A DNA stretch of 9,854 nt from an uncultured Collinsella sp. (GCA_900553345.1 USDE01000037.1:1-9854), one strand, 5' to 3'; shown: positions 1 to 7,757, numbered from the stretch's first letter. Notes: generated by a model not told the origin, from the sequence alone. Program-made: numbers and translations.

Positions 1-1147
1 AAAACCTTGCCATAAGACTGGTGAGGGTGGTCTTGCCGGAGCCGGAGGGCCCCACAATGGCGGTGGTGGTCCGGTCCGGGATGATCAGTGACACATCCTT
101 GAGGATGGGGCGGCTTCCATAGGAGAAGTTCACATGGTCGAATACAATCTCGTGGCTCTCCGGACGGATGGCCGTGCCACGCTGGTCCATCTCCGGGATG
201 TCGTCTACCTGGTTGGCGTGGTCGATGGAACTGCCCACCAGACGCAGGGCGGACACGCCGCTGCCCGCGGACTGGATCTGGGAGAAGATCAGGAAAGAGA
301 CGATGACCGCCATCAGCGCATTGGCGAGGGACATAGCTCCCGTCAGGCACAGCCCCACCGACGCCGCCAGAATTAGAACGCTGAACAGGTGGAGGACCAT
401 CTCCTGGCCCCAGATATAGGGAGTAAACAGCTTCTCCACCGCCAGATTGTTCGCCCGGCTGTCCTCCAGCGCCTGCCGCACCCGCTTGTCGCCCTTTCCG
501 GTCAGGTTAAAGGACTTGATGACGCTCATGCCCTGGAGCTGCTCCAGCACTGCCTCCACCAGCCGGGCCTCGTCCCGCTGGCGCTTGGGGGCAATCTTGG
601 CGGACTGCTTCTCCATTCCGGAGAGGAGGGCCAGATACACCAGCATCCCCGCCAGGGCCAGCAGGCCGATCCGCCAGTCCCAGAACAGGACGCACAGCAG
701 CATGACGGCGGAATTGATCAGGCCGCCCAGGATACCGACCAGCACCATGGGGCCGGTACTCTCCACCTCGTCCAGAACGGTGGTGGTGATGCCGGTGAGT
801 TCTCCCAAGCTCTGGTCGTTGAAATAGCCCATGGGGACCCGCTTGAGCTTGTCGCCAATGGAAATGCGCTTGTTCGCCACCATGAAGTAGCCGGCGTGGG
901 TCTGCTGGAGCTGGCTGAAGCGGTTGAGGACCGCCCGGCCCAGAATGCTGGCCAGCAGAAGCCCCAGCGCCTGCCAGGCCGGGGCGGAGTCTGTGGAGCC
1001 GCCCACCAGGGCCAGCACCACCACATAGATGGCCGCGATCTGGAACATATGGAACACCGCGTAAAAGAAACCTAAAATCATGGACTTCCGGATATTGTCC
1101 TGCTCCTCTCCGGCAAAGTCCCAGATTTTTTTCAAAACACCGATCAT
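1..1147 (-). CDS. ABC exporter, TMD plus start of ATPase domain (3' end outside window)
   Basis: This is a type I ABC exporter half-transporter with the membrane domain fused to the ATPase domain. The first 382 codons are visible and the frame stays open to the window edge. Hydrophobic segments lie at about residues 22-48, 57-74, 134-155, 158-176, 250-270 and 272-292, the usual six-helix layout. The nucleotide-binding domain begins near residue 334 (EIVFDHVNFSYG), with Walker A GPSGSGKTT at 366-374. Signature, Walker B and H-loop fall outside. The ATG overlaps the stop of the upstream ABC gene by 4 bp (ATGA), so the two are translationally coupled and probably form a heterodimer. The substrate is unknown; the layout of two coupled half-transporters resembles IrtAB/YbtPQ-like pairs, but this is weak inference. 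The segment probably does not belong to the same genome as the genes above position 1800. Confidence 0.9.
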   Translation of the reverse strand, partial: MIGVLKKIWDFAGEEQDNIRKSMILGFFYAVFHMFQIAAIYVVVLALVGGSTDSAPAWQALGLLLASILGRAVLNRFSQLQQTHAGYFMVANKRISIGDKLKRVPMGYFNDQSLGELTGITTTVLDEVESTGPMVLVGILGGLINSAVMLLCVLFWDWRIGLLALAGMLVYLALLSGMEKQSAKIAPKRQRDEARLVEAVLEQLQGMSVIKSFNLTGKGDKRVRQALEDSRANNLAVEKLFTPYIWGQEMVLHLFSVLILAASVGLCLTGAMSLANALMAVIVSFLIFSQIQSAGSGVSALRLVGSSIDHANQVDDIPEMDQRGTAIRPESHEIVFDHVNFSYGSRPILKDVSLIIPDRTTTAIVGPSGSGKTTLTSLMARF

Positions 1148-1800
1148 GCCTGCTCTCCCTCCTTTGCGCCCATATGCGCCCGCCACATCTCCTGATACAG
1201 CGGGCAGTTCTTCAAAAGTTCCCCGTGGGTGCCCACATCCTGGCTGCGGCCGCCATTGACTACCACGATCTGATCCGCGCCGGTGATGGTGCTGAGGCGG
1301 TGGGCGATGACCAGTACGGTCTTTCCCGCCACCAGCTTGCCCACGGCCTGCTGGACCACGGCCTCGTTCTCGGGGTCTATGTAGGCAGTCGCCTCGTCCA
1401 GCACCACAATGGGCGCGTCCTTGAGCATGGCCCGGGCGATGGCGATACGCTGGCGCTCGCCGCCGGACAGATGGGCGCCGCCTCCGCCCACCACCGTGTC
1501 ATAGCCGTGTTCCAGACTGCGGATAAAGGCGTCACACCCGGCGGCTTTTGCCACGGCCTCCACCTCTGCGTCGGTGGCCGCCGGGCGGCCCATGCGGATG
1601 TTCTCCCGGATGCTCTCGTCAAAGAGGTAGTTGTCCTGGGAGACAAAGGCCACCTGGTCGTAGAGTTGCTTCAGCGGGACCCGATTCAAGTCCTGCCCGC
1701 CCAGGGTGATGGCGCCGGAGGTCACATCCCAAAAGCCGGCGATCAGCTTGGCGATGGTGGACTTGCCGGAACCGGCGGGGCCGTCGATGGCGACGATCAT
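1144..1800 (-). CDS. Chimeric ORF: Cmk-like N-terminus joined to ABC exporter ATPase domain
   Basis: This 218-residue frame starts with MIVAIDGPAGSGKST, the typical start of cytidylate kinase (Cmk), with AAAGGA 8 nt upstream of the ATG, at the place after rluB where cmk is expected. From about residue 16 it is an ABC exporter ATPase: AGFWDVTSG, Q-loop Q55 (FVSQDNYLF), signature LSGGERQ 111-117, Walker B IVVLDEATA 131-139 with E136, D-loop region, and H-loop H167. A normal exporter would have a roughly 330-residue membrane domain before the P-loop, and none is present. A normal Cmk (about 220 residues) would continue with its CMP-binding body, also absent. The total length near 220 is a coincidence that could lead an automatic annotation to accept it as Cmk. 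As written it is a soluble ABC ATPase fragment with intact motifs; I regard it as an assembly or recombination product. Confidence 0.8.
   Translation of the reverse strand: MIVAIDGPAGSGKSTIAKLIAGFWDVTSGAITLGGQDLNRVPLKQLYDQVAFVSQDNYLFDESIRENIRMGRPAATDAEVEAVAKAAGCDAFIRSLEHGYDTVVGGGGAHLSGGERQRIAIARAMLKDAPIVVLDEATAYIDPENEAVVQQAVGKLVAGKTVLVIAHRLSTITGADQIVVVNGGRSQDVGTHGELLKNCPLYQEMWRAHMGAKEGEQA
1738..1785. other. Probable chimeric junction within a P-loop coding sequence
   Basis: The left limit is set by codon 21 of the chimeric frame, where the protein is clearly an ABC exporter (AGFWDV). The right limit is codon 6, the Asp of AIDGPAG, which is typical of Cmk and not of ABC P-loops. Between them lies the GPAGSGKST coding sequence that both families share, which is the likely crossover or assembly bridge. 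No insertion sequence or repeat is visible at the join. Confidence 0.7.
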
Positions 1801-1866
1801 GCAATGCTTCCTTTCGGTGGTTGACGTGCTGGTATGGGACGCAGGCGCTACGGATTGGCGGGCTGG

Positions 1867-2832
1867 CTAGCCCGTGTAGCGCTCGCGGTAGGTGTTGCGC
1901 TTGGGCGCGGAGCCGTGGCTGCCGTGATGGCGGGTGCGGCTGGCGGTGTTAGTCGCGGATGCGGTGGCGCGCTTGGAGCTGGCCTGCTTGGGCGGGATGC
2001 CGCCGGCCTTGAGGATCTGCACCTCGCGGTCGGTGAGCTCGCGCCACGAGCCTTTGGCCACGTCCTTGAGCTCCAGTCCGGCAAAGTTGCAGCGGTGCAG
2101 GCGGATCACCGGGTGGTGGATTTTGCTCAGCATGCGCTTGACCTGGTTCTTGCGGCCCTCGCGGATGATGACCTCCACGGCGGTGGTGCCGGGCTTGACG
2201 CCTTGCGGAGCCACGGCCTCGGCCTCGCGCGCGCTGATGACGCGGCAGATCGCCGGCTGGCACAGGCCGTCGTCGAGCTCGATGCCGCGACGCAGCGGTG
2301 TAAGATCGCGGTCGGACAGTTCGCCGTCCACGAGCGCCTGGTAGGTCTTGTAGACGTGCTTGCTGGGGTGCAGCAGGTCCTGGGACAGGTCGCCGTCGGT
2401 GGTAAAGAGCAAAAGGCCTGTGGTGTCGCGGTCCAGGCGACCCACCGGGAAGAGCCCCGGAAAGCGGTCGCGCGGGACCAGGTCAGCCACGCAGGGGCGT
2501 TCCTGCGGATCGCTCATGGTGGTGAGGTAGCCGGTCGGCTTGTAGAGCATCAGGTACACGGCGCCCTGGTTGAGCTTGACAGGCATGCCGTCGACCTCAA
2601 TGTGGTCGCGGTCGACGTCGACCTTGGTGCCGAGTTCGGTCGCGACCTGGCCGTTGACGGTCACGCGGCCGGCGGTCATCAGGTCCTCCGAGCCGCGGCG
2701 GCTCGCCACGCCCGCGCGCGCCAAAAAGCGCTGTAGGCGCATGGTGTGCGGGTAGACGGTCTGGGCGCCGGGTGCTGCGGTGTCCGTGGCGCTTGCGGTG
2801 CGCGTCTCCTCTGCTTTGTTAGTTCTCGTCAT
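1867..2832 (-). CDS. rluB: RluB/RsuA-family pseudouridine synthase
   Basis: This 321-residue enzyme isomerises a specific uridine in rRNA to pseudouridine; large-subunit RluB-type activity is the likelier assignment. An S4 RNA-binding domain begins at residue 32 (MRLQRFLARAGVASRR). The catalytic block GRLDRDTTGL is at 131-140 with nucleophile D135, and the family motif EGRKNQVKRM is at 225-234. The N-terminal 30 residues and the Ser/Arg/His-rich C-terminal tail (about 285-321) are outside the conserved core. I chose the start at 2832 because GGAGG sits 6 nt upstream; the in-frame ATG at 2853 has no comparable site and would enlarge the overlap. The gene overlaps the end of scpB by 14 bp, suggesting coupled translation. 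Family is certain; RluB versus a paralogue is less so. Confidence 0.9.
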   Translation of the reverse strand: MTRTNKAEETRTASATDTAAPGAQTVYPHTMRLQRFLARAGVASRRGSEDLMTAGRVTVNGQVATELGTKVDVDRDHIEVDGMPVKLNQGAVYLMLYKPTGYLTTMSDPQERPCVADLVPRDRFPGLFPVGRLDRDTTGLLLFTTDGDLSQDLLHPSKHVYKTYQALVDGELSDRDLTPLRRGIELDDGLCQPAICRVISAREAEAVAPQGVKPGTTAVEVIIREGRKNQVKRMLSKIHHPVIRLHRCNFAGLELKDVAKGSWRELTDREVQILKAGGIPPKQASSKRATASATNTASRTRHHGSHGSAPKRNTYRERYTG

Positions 2833-3538
2833 GTAAATCCTCCGAGCTATCAACGCTGGTCAGGATTTCCTCATCTGCGGTGTCCTCAACATCGGTATCG
2901 ATCAGTTCGCGTTCTTCGTCCAGGTCCTCGGCCTGCTCCTCGAGCGTGGACTGAATGCTGCGGCCGCTCAGGCGCTCGCGGATAAACTGGCGCGACTGCT
3001 CGTCGGGGGCAAACTGCTCCAGATCGGGCAGGTCCCGGGTGGAGCGCAGGCCGAACTTTTCCAAGAAGGCGTTGGTCGTGCCGTAGATGATGGCCTGACC
3101 GCGCTCGGGGTCGCGGCCGAGTTCGCGCACCAGGCCCTTATCCACGAGCGACGCGATGACGCCGTCGGAGTTGACGCCGCGGATGCCCTTGACCACCTCG
3201 CGCGTGACGGGCTGGTGGTAGGCGATGACGGCCAGGGTCTCAAGCGCCGCCTGAGACAGCTTTTGCGTGTCCCAGCTCAGCACGTAGGCCTCGACCACAT
3301 CATGGTAGGCGGGGTGTGTAAACAGGCGCCAGCCACCGGCGACCTCGCGCAGCTGAAAGCCGCGGTTGGCCTCTTCGTACTCAACCTTGAGCTCGGCCAA
3401 AAGCGACGCGCACTCGCCCGGGGCGATATCCAGCGCAGCTGCCAGCGCGGGTGCGCTGACGGGGTCGCTCGACACCAGCAGCAGCGCCTCGAGGGCGCCT
3501 TTGAGGCTGTTTGCCTCCAGCGTGGAAAGGGTTGACAT
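2819..3538 (-). CDS. scpB: Segregation and condensation protein ScpB
   Basis: ScpB forms a dimer of winged-helix proteins that binds the ScpA kleisin in the SMC-ScpAB condensin complex on the nucleoid. The 239-residue product shows the first winged helix from about residue 10 (SLKGALEALLLVSSDPV) and the second from about 93 (KLSQAALETLAVIAYHQPVT), including GIRGVNSDGVIASLVDKGLV and YGTTNAFLEKFGL. After about residue 198 the tail is strongly acidic (Glu/Asp-rich) and probably disordered. AGGAG lies 8 nt before the ATG and overlaps the end of scpA, which stops 11 nt upstream. Its 3' end overlaps rluB by 14 bp. Confidence 0.96.
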   Translation of the reverse strand: MSTLSTLEANSLKGALEALLLVSSDPVSAPALAAALDIAPGECASLLAELKVEYEEANRGFQLREVAGGWRLFTHPAYHDVVEAYVLSWDTQKLSQAALETLAVIAYHQPVTREVVKGIRGVNSDGVIASLVDKGLVRELGRDPERGQAIIYGTTNAFLEKFGLRSTRDLPDLEQFAPDEQSRQFIRERLSGRSIQSTLEEQAEDLDEERELIDTDVEDTADEEILTSVDSSEDLHDEN

Positions 3539-3549
3539 GGTTGCCGCTC

Positions 3550-4359
3550 CTATTCGGTGAGCTCGGGGCCCTCGCCAGGCACGTATGCCTCGGCGCCCTC
3601 GACGCGGTTGATTTGAATGGTTCCAAAGATCTCGTCCTGGCTTAGCGTAAGCGAGCCGCGCTTGGCAAGCTCTAGCATGGCCAGGAAGGTGACAACGAGC
3701 TGCTCGGTGGTGGCGTCGCCGTCCAGCAGCTCGCGGAAGGTGCAGGCTTGGTGTACCATGGTAAAGCGGTCGACCGAGGCCACCGTCAGGTCGAGCGGCA
3801 CGCGATGCGGTGCCACGTGCTCGGCCTCCAGCAGGAAGGTCTGGCGTTTGCCATCCAGGTCGGCGCAGATGACGGCGAGGCCGCGCAGGGTAATGCCGGC
3901 CAGATAGTCGGGCATAAGGCCTAGGAACTCGGGGTCGGGGCCGGCCACGCGCGGATGCATGCGGCTCTCGGCCTGCATACGCGCGCCAAGGGCTGCCGCC
4001 GCGCCCTTAAACTGCTTGTAGGCGATCAGACGCTGGATCAGGACCTCGCGCAGGGCGTCGCCGTCGAGCGCACTGAGCTCCTCGAGCTCATCGTCATCCT
4101 CGTCATCGTCGTCTGTCTTGCGCGGGGCCTCCTGGGGCACCAGCGAGGCGGCCTTGATGTCCAAAAGGGTTGCCGCGACCAGCAAAAAGTCGCTCGCCAC
4201 GTCCAGGTCCAGCGCCTCGATGCGCTCGGCCTCGGCCAGGTATTGCTCGGCCACCTCGCTGATCGAGATGGCTCCGATATCAACTTTTTGGCGGGTTACC
4301 AGCTGCAGCAGCAGGTCGAACGGTCCGCTGTAGACCTGCGTCGACACGCGATACGACAT
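3550..4359 (-). CDS. scpA: Segregation and condensation protein ScpA (kleisin)
   Basis: ScpA is the kleisin that bridges the SMC heads and recruits ScpB. The 269-residue product begins with the family hallmark YSGPFDLLLQLV (10-21), followed by VDIGAISISEVAEQYL, then SDFLLVAATLLDIKAASLVP (56-75). The C-terminal winged-helix domain is at about 218-255 (FLAMLELAKRGSLTLSQDE). An acidic linker (residues 83-94, nearly all Asp/Glu) separates the N-terminal helical part from the middle region. The start is supported by AGGAGGT about 6 nt upstream. It follows the protease gene after an 84-bp gap containing two small hairpins and leads the scpA-scpB-rluB cluster. Confidence 0.96.
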   Translation of the reverse strand: MSYRVSTQVYSGPFDLLLQLVTRQKVDIGAISISEVAEQYLAEAERIEALDLDVASDFLLVAATLLDIKAASLVPQEAPRKTDDDDEDDDELEELSALDGDALREVLIQRLIAYKQFKGAAAALGARMQAESRMHPRVAGPDPEFLGLMPDYLAGITLRGLAVICADLDGKRQTFLLEAEHVAPHRVPLDLTVASVDRFTMVHQACTFRELLDGDATTEQLVVTFLAMLELAKRGSLTLSQDEIFGTIQINRVEGAEAYVPGEGPELTE

Positions 4360-4409
4360 CTTCGACCTCCTTTGACGGCGCCTTCGCGGCGCGGTTTGGG
4401 TGCATGTTG

Positions 4410-4428
4410 CGACCGTTTTGCACGGTCG
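4410..4428 (-). other. Hairpin between the protease gene and scpA
   Basis: A perfect 7-bp stem (CGACCGT/ACGGTCG) with a 5-nt loop lies in the 84-bp gap. No T-run follows on either strand, so it is not a classical intrinsic terminator. A second 5-bp GC hairpin (4378-4392) sits just upstream of the scpA ribosome binding site. They may protect or pause the transcript or mark an operon boundary; function is unknown. Confidence 0.35.
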
Positions 4429-4443
4429 ACCTGTAAGTTTACC

Positions 4444-5127
4444 TTAGATGCCGGCGATTGCGAAGTTGAGCAGCCACTCGGCCAGCGGATACACGGTAAC
4501 GTCGAAATACCGTCCAATCACGTCGATGCCGGTCCACATAGGCAACAGGTACAGCACCAGGATGAGGATGGGCATGGCGTATTGCTGCAGGCGGTAGTAG
4601 TTAGAGAGCGCTTTGCCTTTGAGGAACGGCACGATGATCGACGAGCCGTCGAGTGGCGGAATCGGAATGAGGTTAAAGAACGCGAGCGACAGGTTGACCA
4701 CAATAAAGGTGGCACCGAAGTTCATGATTTGGGAAGCCACAGCAAAGGACATGCTGGTGTAGAGGTTGCCGTATGTCGCGTGCATGAGAGCGGCCGCAAG
4801 GCATGCCAGCGCAATGTTCGATGCGGGGCCGGCCACGCTCACCAGGACCTCGTCGCGCTTGGGGTGCTTGAGGTTGTTGAGATAGACGGGCACGGGCTTG
4901 GCGAAGGCGAACACCGGGCCGCCGGCGGCGAGCATCAGCAGCGGCAAGAGAATGGTGCCAAACGGGTCGATGTGGTTGAGCGGGTTGAGCGAGACGCGGC
5001 CGCGCGAACGGGCCGTCTTATCGCCGAGTGCCCAGGCCGCGGCGGCGTGCGCGCTCTCGTGGATCACGATGCCCACGATGACGGCGGCGGCGCTGGCGAG
5101 CAGGTTCATGAGGTAGCTGCTGGACAT
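4444..5127 (-). CDS. Site-2 protease family (M50) membrane metalloprotease
   Basis: This 227-residue integral membrane protein has the zinc motif HESAH at 23-27 inside the first hydrophobic segment (AAAVIVGIVIHESAHAAAAW). The second conserved M50 motif is NLIPIPPLDG (152-161), whose D160 should complete the zinc site. Several hydrophobic segments are visible (about 8-35, 57-75, 97-116, 137-155, 184-198). No PDZ domain is present, so it is the short YwhC/Rip3-like type rather than RseP. Short M50 proteases of this type often lie next to scpA in Gram-positive genomes; the substrate is unknown. The ATG has GGGGAG about 4 nt upstream, and the preceding small membrane gene ends 9 nt before it. Confidence 0.92.
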   Translation of the reverse strand: MSSSYLMNLLASAAAVIVGIVIHESAHAAAAWALGDKTARSRGRVSLNPLNHIDPFGTILLPLLMLAAGGPVFAFAKPVPVYLNNLKHPKRDEVLVSVAGPASNIALACLAAALMHATYGNLYTSMSFAVASQIMNFGATFIVVNLSLAFFNLIPIPPLDGSSIIVPFLKGKALSNYYRLQQYAMPILILVLYLLPMWTGIDVIGRYFDVTVYPLAEWLLNFAIAGI

Positions 5128-5136
5128 GTCACTCCC

Positions 5137-5433
5137 CTAGCGGACGCGGCGCGAGGCGCGCGTAAGCAGGTAGTCGGCCACAAACAGGATGACGGCCACG
5201 ATGGCGTAATCCAAGCGGAAGACACCGCCAAAGGGCGAGGTGATAACGCCGTAGCCGGCGATGGCGCTCGGCAGGGCGCGCGAAAGCTCAACGACAAAGC
5301 CCACGATCTGCAGCTTGGCGGTGAGGCCGCTAAAGCACAGCAGCACGGTCATCGCGCTCATAAATATGCCGCAGATGCGACAAGCGATGGCTATGATGCT
5401 CATCGCCACGGCGGTGGCTTTACGAGAGTTCAC
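5137..5433 (-). CDS. Small hypothetical membrane protein (GTG start)
   Basis: This 98-residue product belongs to no family I recognise. Hydrophobic stretches at about 10-36 and 76-91, with a weaker one at 42-62, suggest two or three membrane helices; the C-terminus is basic (TRASRRVR). I chose the GTG at 5433 because GAGGAG lies 7 nt upstream and the overlap with the ABC-F gene is only 14 bp. A longer ATG form from 5553 would read 40 codons out of frame through the conserved ABC-F 3' end and is unlikely. It sits between the ABC-F gene and the protease with almost no spacing, so it is probably co-transcribed and translationally coupled. Confidence 0.72.
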   Translation of the reverse strand: MNSRKATAVAMSIIAIACRICGIFMSAMTVLLCFSGLTAKLQIVGFVVELSRALPSAIAGYGVITSPFGGVFRLDYAIVAVILFVADYLLTRASRRVR

Positions 5434-7453
5434 GCGCGGTCTCCTCTTCGATCTGGGTGGAAAGCTCCAGCCATTCGTCCTCGAGCTTGGGCAGCTCTTG
5501 CTTAAGGCCGTTATATTCCCCCAGCGCGGCGTTGAACTTGTCCTGATCGGCATAAAGCTCTTCGCTTGCCATCAATTCCATAAGCTCGTCATAGCGGGCA
5601 CGCTTTTTGTCCAGCTCTGTCTCGATCTTCTTGAGCTGGTTGCGCACGCCCTTGAGCTTTTTGTTGAGCGCGGCACGGGCCTGGGCCTCGGCGCGCTTTT
5701 GCTCCTTGGTCTTTTTGCCCTCGGCAGGCTTGGGAGCCGCGGCTGGGCTGCTGGCCTGGGCGGCGTTGGCTTTGGTGGACTTGGCCGCGGCAGGTGCGCT
5801 CTCCCCTGCTGCCTCGGCGGCGGCGCGGGCAGCGAGGTCCTCGCGTTTGAAGAGGTAGTAGTCGTAGTCGCCATCGTAGACCGTGACCTTGCCGTCGCGG
5901 ATGTCGATGATGCGGTTGGCCACAGCGCGCACCAAGTGCTCGTCGTGGCTGATCAGCACAATGGTACCGGGGAAGTTTTGCAGAGCGTTCTCGAGCATGT
6001 CCACCGAGTCGATGTCCAAGTGGTTGGTGGGCTCGTCTAGGCACAGGAGCGCCTCGGGCGCCACGAGCATCTTGGCCAGAGCCAGACGCGCCTTTTCGCC
6101 GCCGGAGAGGACTCGAACCTGCTTCTCGATGGAATCGTTGTCGCTAAACAGGAAGGCGCCCAGCAGGCTGCGCTGCTGCGGTACGGTCCACTTGGGCGTG
6201 ACAGTGTCGATCTCTTGCAAGACGGTGTTGGACTCGGTCATGCCCTCGAGCGCATGCTGGGCATAGTAGGCGATGCCCACGTTGGTACCCAGGTCGCGCG
6301 TGCCGGTAGTGGGCGGCTCCAGGCCGGCGAGGATCTTCATGAGGGTGGACTTGCCGGCGCCGTTGGGACCGACGAGCGCCACGTGCTCGCCGCGGTAGAG
6401 TTTGAGGTCGATGTCGCTGTAGATGTGCTTGTCGCCGTAGGACTTGGAGACGCCCTCCAGGCTCACGACCATATCGCCGGAGCGCGGCGGGTCGGGGAAC
6501 TTAAAGTCGATGTGCTTGTGGCCCTCGGGCAGGATGACGAGCTCCTTTTTGATCTGCTCGATCTTGCGGATGCGCTCCTGCGCCTGGGCGGCCTTGGTGG
6601 GCTTGTAGCGGAACTTGTCGACGAAGACCTGCATGTGGGCGATGTCGCGCTCCTGCGCGGCACGCTTGGCGCGCATCTGCTCCAGATTATCCTCGCGCTG
6701 CTTGAGGTAGCTGCTGTAGTTGCCGGTGTAGGTGGTCACGCGGCGGTTCTCGAGCGCGGCGACGTGGTCGACGCAGGCGTCCATGAAGGCGCGGTCGTGA
6801 CTGACGATGAGTACGGCGCCGTCGTAGTTAGCGATAAAGCCGCGCAGCCACTGGACGCTTTCGAGGTCCAAGTGGTTGGTGGGCTCGTCGAGCAGCAGCA
6901 GGTCGGGATGGCGCAGGAAGAGCTTTGCCAGCGCGATGCGCATCTGCCAGCCGCCCGAGAACTCGGAGCACGGGCGCTCAAAGTCGGTGACCTTAAAGCC
7001 CAGACCGGACAGGATCTTGCGGGCGTTGCTCTCGAGTTCATAGCCGCCCAGGTGCTCAAAGCGGTCCTGGACCTGGCCGTACTCGTTCAGGAGTGCGTCG
7101 ACGTCCTTGCCCTGCTCGGAGAGCTCGGTGATCTGGGCCTGCAGCTCGTTGGCGCGCTTGCCCATGCGGCGGATTTCCTTGGCGGCGGCCATGACCTCGG
7201 CGAGGATGGTGGTGTCCTTTTGCTCCAGGTTGGTTTCCTGCTCTAGGTAGCCCACCTGGCAGTCCTTGGCGTACTGGACCTGGCCGGCGTCGGGGCTGTC
7301 GATGCCCATGATGATCTTGAGCATGGTGGTTTTGCCGGCGCCGTTGGGTCCCACGAGCGCAAAGCGCTCGCCGGGGTTGATCTGGAAGGACGCGCCGCTA
7401 AAGAGGACGCGCGCGCCGAAGCTTTTTTCGATCTTGTCGACCAGAAGGATCAT
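5420..7453 (-). CDS. ABC-F family ATPase (ribosome-associated, with C-terminal coiled coil)
   Basis: A 677-residue soluble protein with two ABC ATPase domains and no membrane segment. Domain 1 has Walker A GPNGAGKT 35-42, signature FSGGW 165-169, Walker [13 protein letters not shown] 186-195 and SHDRAF 218-223. Domain 2 has Walker [10 protein letters not shown] 362-370, signature [13 protein letters not shown] 449-461, LDEPTNHLD 472-480 and SHDEHL 502-507. The charged linker between them (about 240-320) is the ABC-F region that contacts tRNA in the ribosomal E site. After about 540 comes an Ala/Lys-rich stretch and a coiled coil (about 585-675), as in the Uup/YdiF branch. Family members relieve stalled translation or protect against ribosome-targeting antibiotics; which applies here cannot be told. 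Upstream AAAGGCGG is the probable ribosome binding site. It starts 32 nt after the tRNA-Ala terminator. Confidence 0.93.
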   Translation of the reverse strand: MILLVDKIEKSFGARVLFSGASFQINPGERFALVGPNGAGKTTMLKIIMGIDSPDAGQVQYAKDCQVGYLEQETNLEQKDTTILAEVMAAAKEIRRMGKRANELQAQITELSEQGKDVDALLNEYGQVQDRFEHLGGYELESNARKILSGLGFKVTDFERPCSEFSGGWQMRIALAKLFLRHPDLLLLDEPTNHLDLESVQWLRGFIANYDGAVLIVSHDRAFMDACVDHVAALENRRVTTYTGNYSSYLKQREDNLEQMRAKRAAQERDIAHMQVFVDKFRYKPTKAAQAQERIRKIEQIKKELVILPEGHKHIDFKFPDPPRSGDMVVSLEGVSKSYGDKHIYSDIDLKLYRGEHVALVGPNGAGKSTLMKILAGLEPPTTGTRDLGTNVGIAYYAQHALEGMTESNTVLQEIDTVTPKWTVPQQRSLLGAFLFSDNDSIEKQVRVLSGGEKARLALAKMLVAPEALLCLDEPTNHLDIDSVDMLENALQNFPGTIVLISHDEHLVRAVANRIIDIRDGKVTVYDGDYDYYLFKREDLAARAAAEAAGESAPAAAKSTKANAAQASSPAAAPKPAEGKKTKEQKRAEAQARAALNKKLKGVRNQLKKIETELDKKRARYDELMELMASEELYADQDKFNAALGEYNGLKQELPKLEDEWLELSTQIEEETARELS

Positions 7454-7484
7454 GGTGCCGCCTTTGACCTTGTGTGCCTATATG

Positions 7485-7512
7485 AAAAAAGGCCCCAACT
7501 TGCGTTGGAGCC
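7485..7512 (-). terminator. Intrinsic terminator of tRNA-Ala
   Basis: On the minus strand GGCTCCAAC pairs with GTTGGGGCC (9 bp, one G-U) around the loop GCAA and is followed by six T. It lies 17 nt after the tRNA-Ala end and should separate the tRNA from the ABC-F operon. Confidence 0.88.
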
Positions 7513-7528
7513 TCATTCAATGCTCGGG

Positions 7529-7601
7529 TGGAGACGAGGGGGATCGAACCCCTGACCTCTTGACTGCCAGTCAAGCGCTCTCCCAGCTGAGCTACGCCCC
7601 C
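7529..7601 (-). tRNA. tRNA-Ala (anticodon GGC)
   Basis: The minus strand folds as a cloverleaf. The acceptor GGGGGCG pairs with CGTCTCC, D arm is GCTC...GAGC, and the anticodon stem CTTGA/TCAAG carries loop CTGGCAG with anticodon GGC. The T arm is AGGGG-TTCGATC-CCCCT. The G3-U70 wobble pair, the main alanine identity element, is present, and the discriminator is A. The following bases are CCC, so CCA is not encoded and must be added. Confidence 0.97.
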
Positions 7602-7613
7602 GTGCGAAAAAGT

Positions 7614-7642
7614 ACTATACGGGAACTCGGACGGCGATGCAA
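7614..7642 (-). promoter_or_regulatory. Promoter of tRNA-Ala
   Basis: The -10 box TATAGT (7614-7619) is separated by 17 nt from a -35-like TTGCAT (7637-7642), and an A/T-rich tract lies further upstream. The -10 box ends 12 nt before the mature tRNA. The -10 box is good, the -35 box is weak. Confidence 0.6.
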
Positions 7643-7715
7643 GGACAATTTTGGAAAATATTTTGCGGCGCGTTGAACGGGAGCGGGGCCAAAGAGACAC
7701 ACGATGCCCGACATA

Positions 7716-7757
7716 GCCCGCGGGGCGAGCCCCGTGGGCGGCGGCAAGCCCGCCGCC
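7716..7757. repeat. GC-rich tandem hairpins
   Basis: Two inverted repeats lie back to back. The first pairs GCCCGCGGGG with CCCCGTGGGC (10 bp, one G-U) around loop CGAG. The second pairs GGCGGCGG with CCGCCGCC (8 bp, perfect) around CAAGC, and shares three bases with the first, so they may be alternative folds. The shape is that of an intergenic palindromic repeat. On the plus strand TTCCTTT follows, a poor terminator tail. Confidence 0.5.

Noticed and set aside
1144..1800. Intact cytidylate kinase
   Set aside because: Only the first 15 or so residues fit; the rest has ABC signature, Walker B and H-loop motifs.
1834..2736. 300-codon open frame on the plus strand
   Set aside because: Antisense to rluB, Ala/Gly/Val-rich shadow without domain signal.
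2832..2853. Longer RluB start at 2853
   Set aside because: The strong GGAGG site is spaced for the ATG at 2832, and the extra seven codons lie inside scpB.
3955..5505. 516-codon open frame on the plus strand
   Set aside because: It runs antisense through scpA, the protease and the small membrane gene, has no recognisable domain, and is explained by the GC-rich codon use of the genes on the other strand.
6215..7246. 343-codon open frame on the plus strand
   Set aside because: Antisense to the highly conserved ABC-F gene; composition is that of a shadow frame, with no ribosome binding site.
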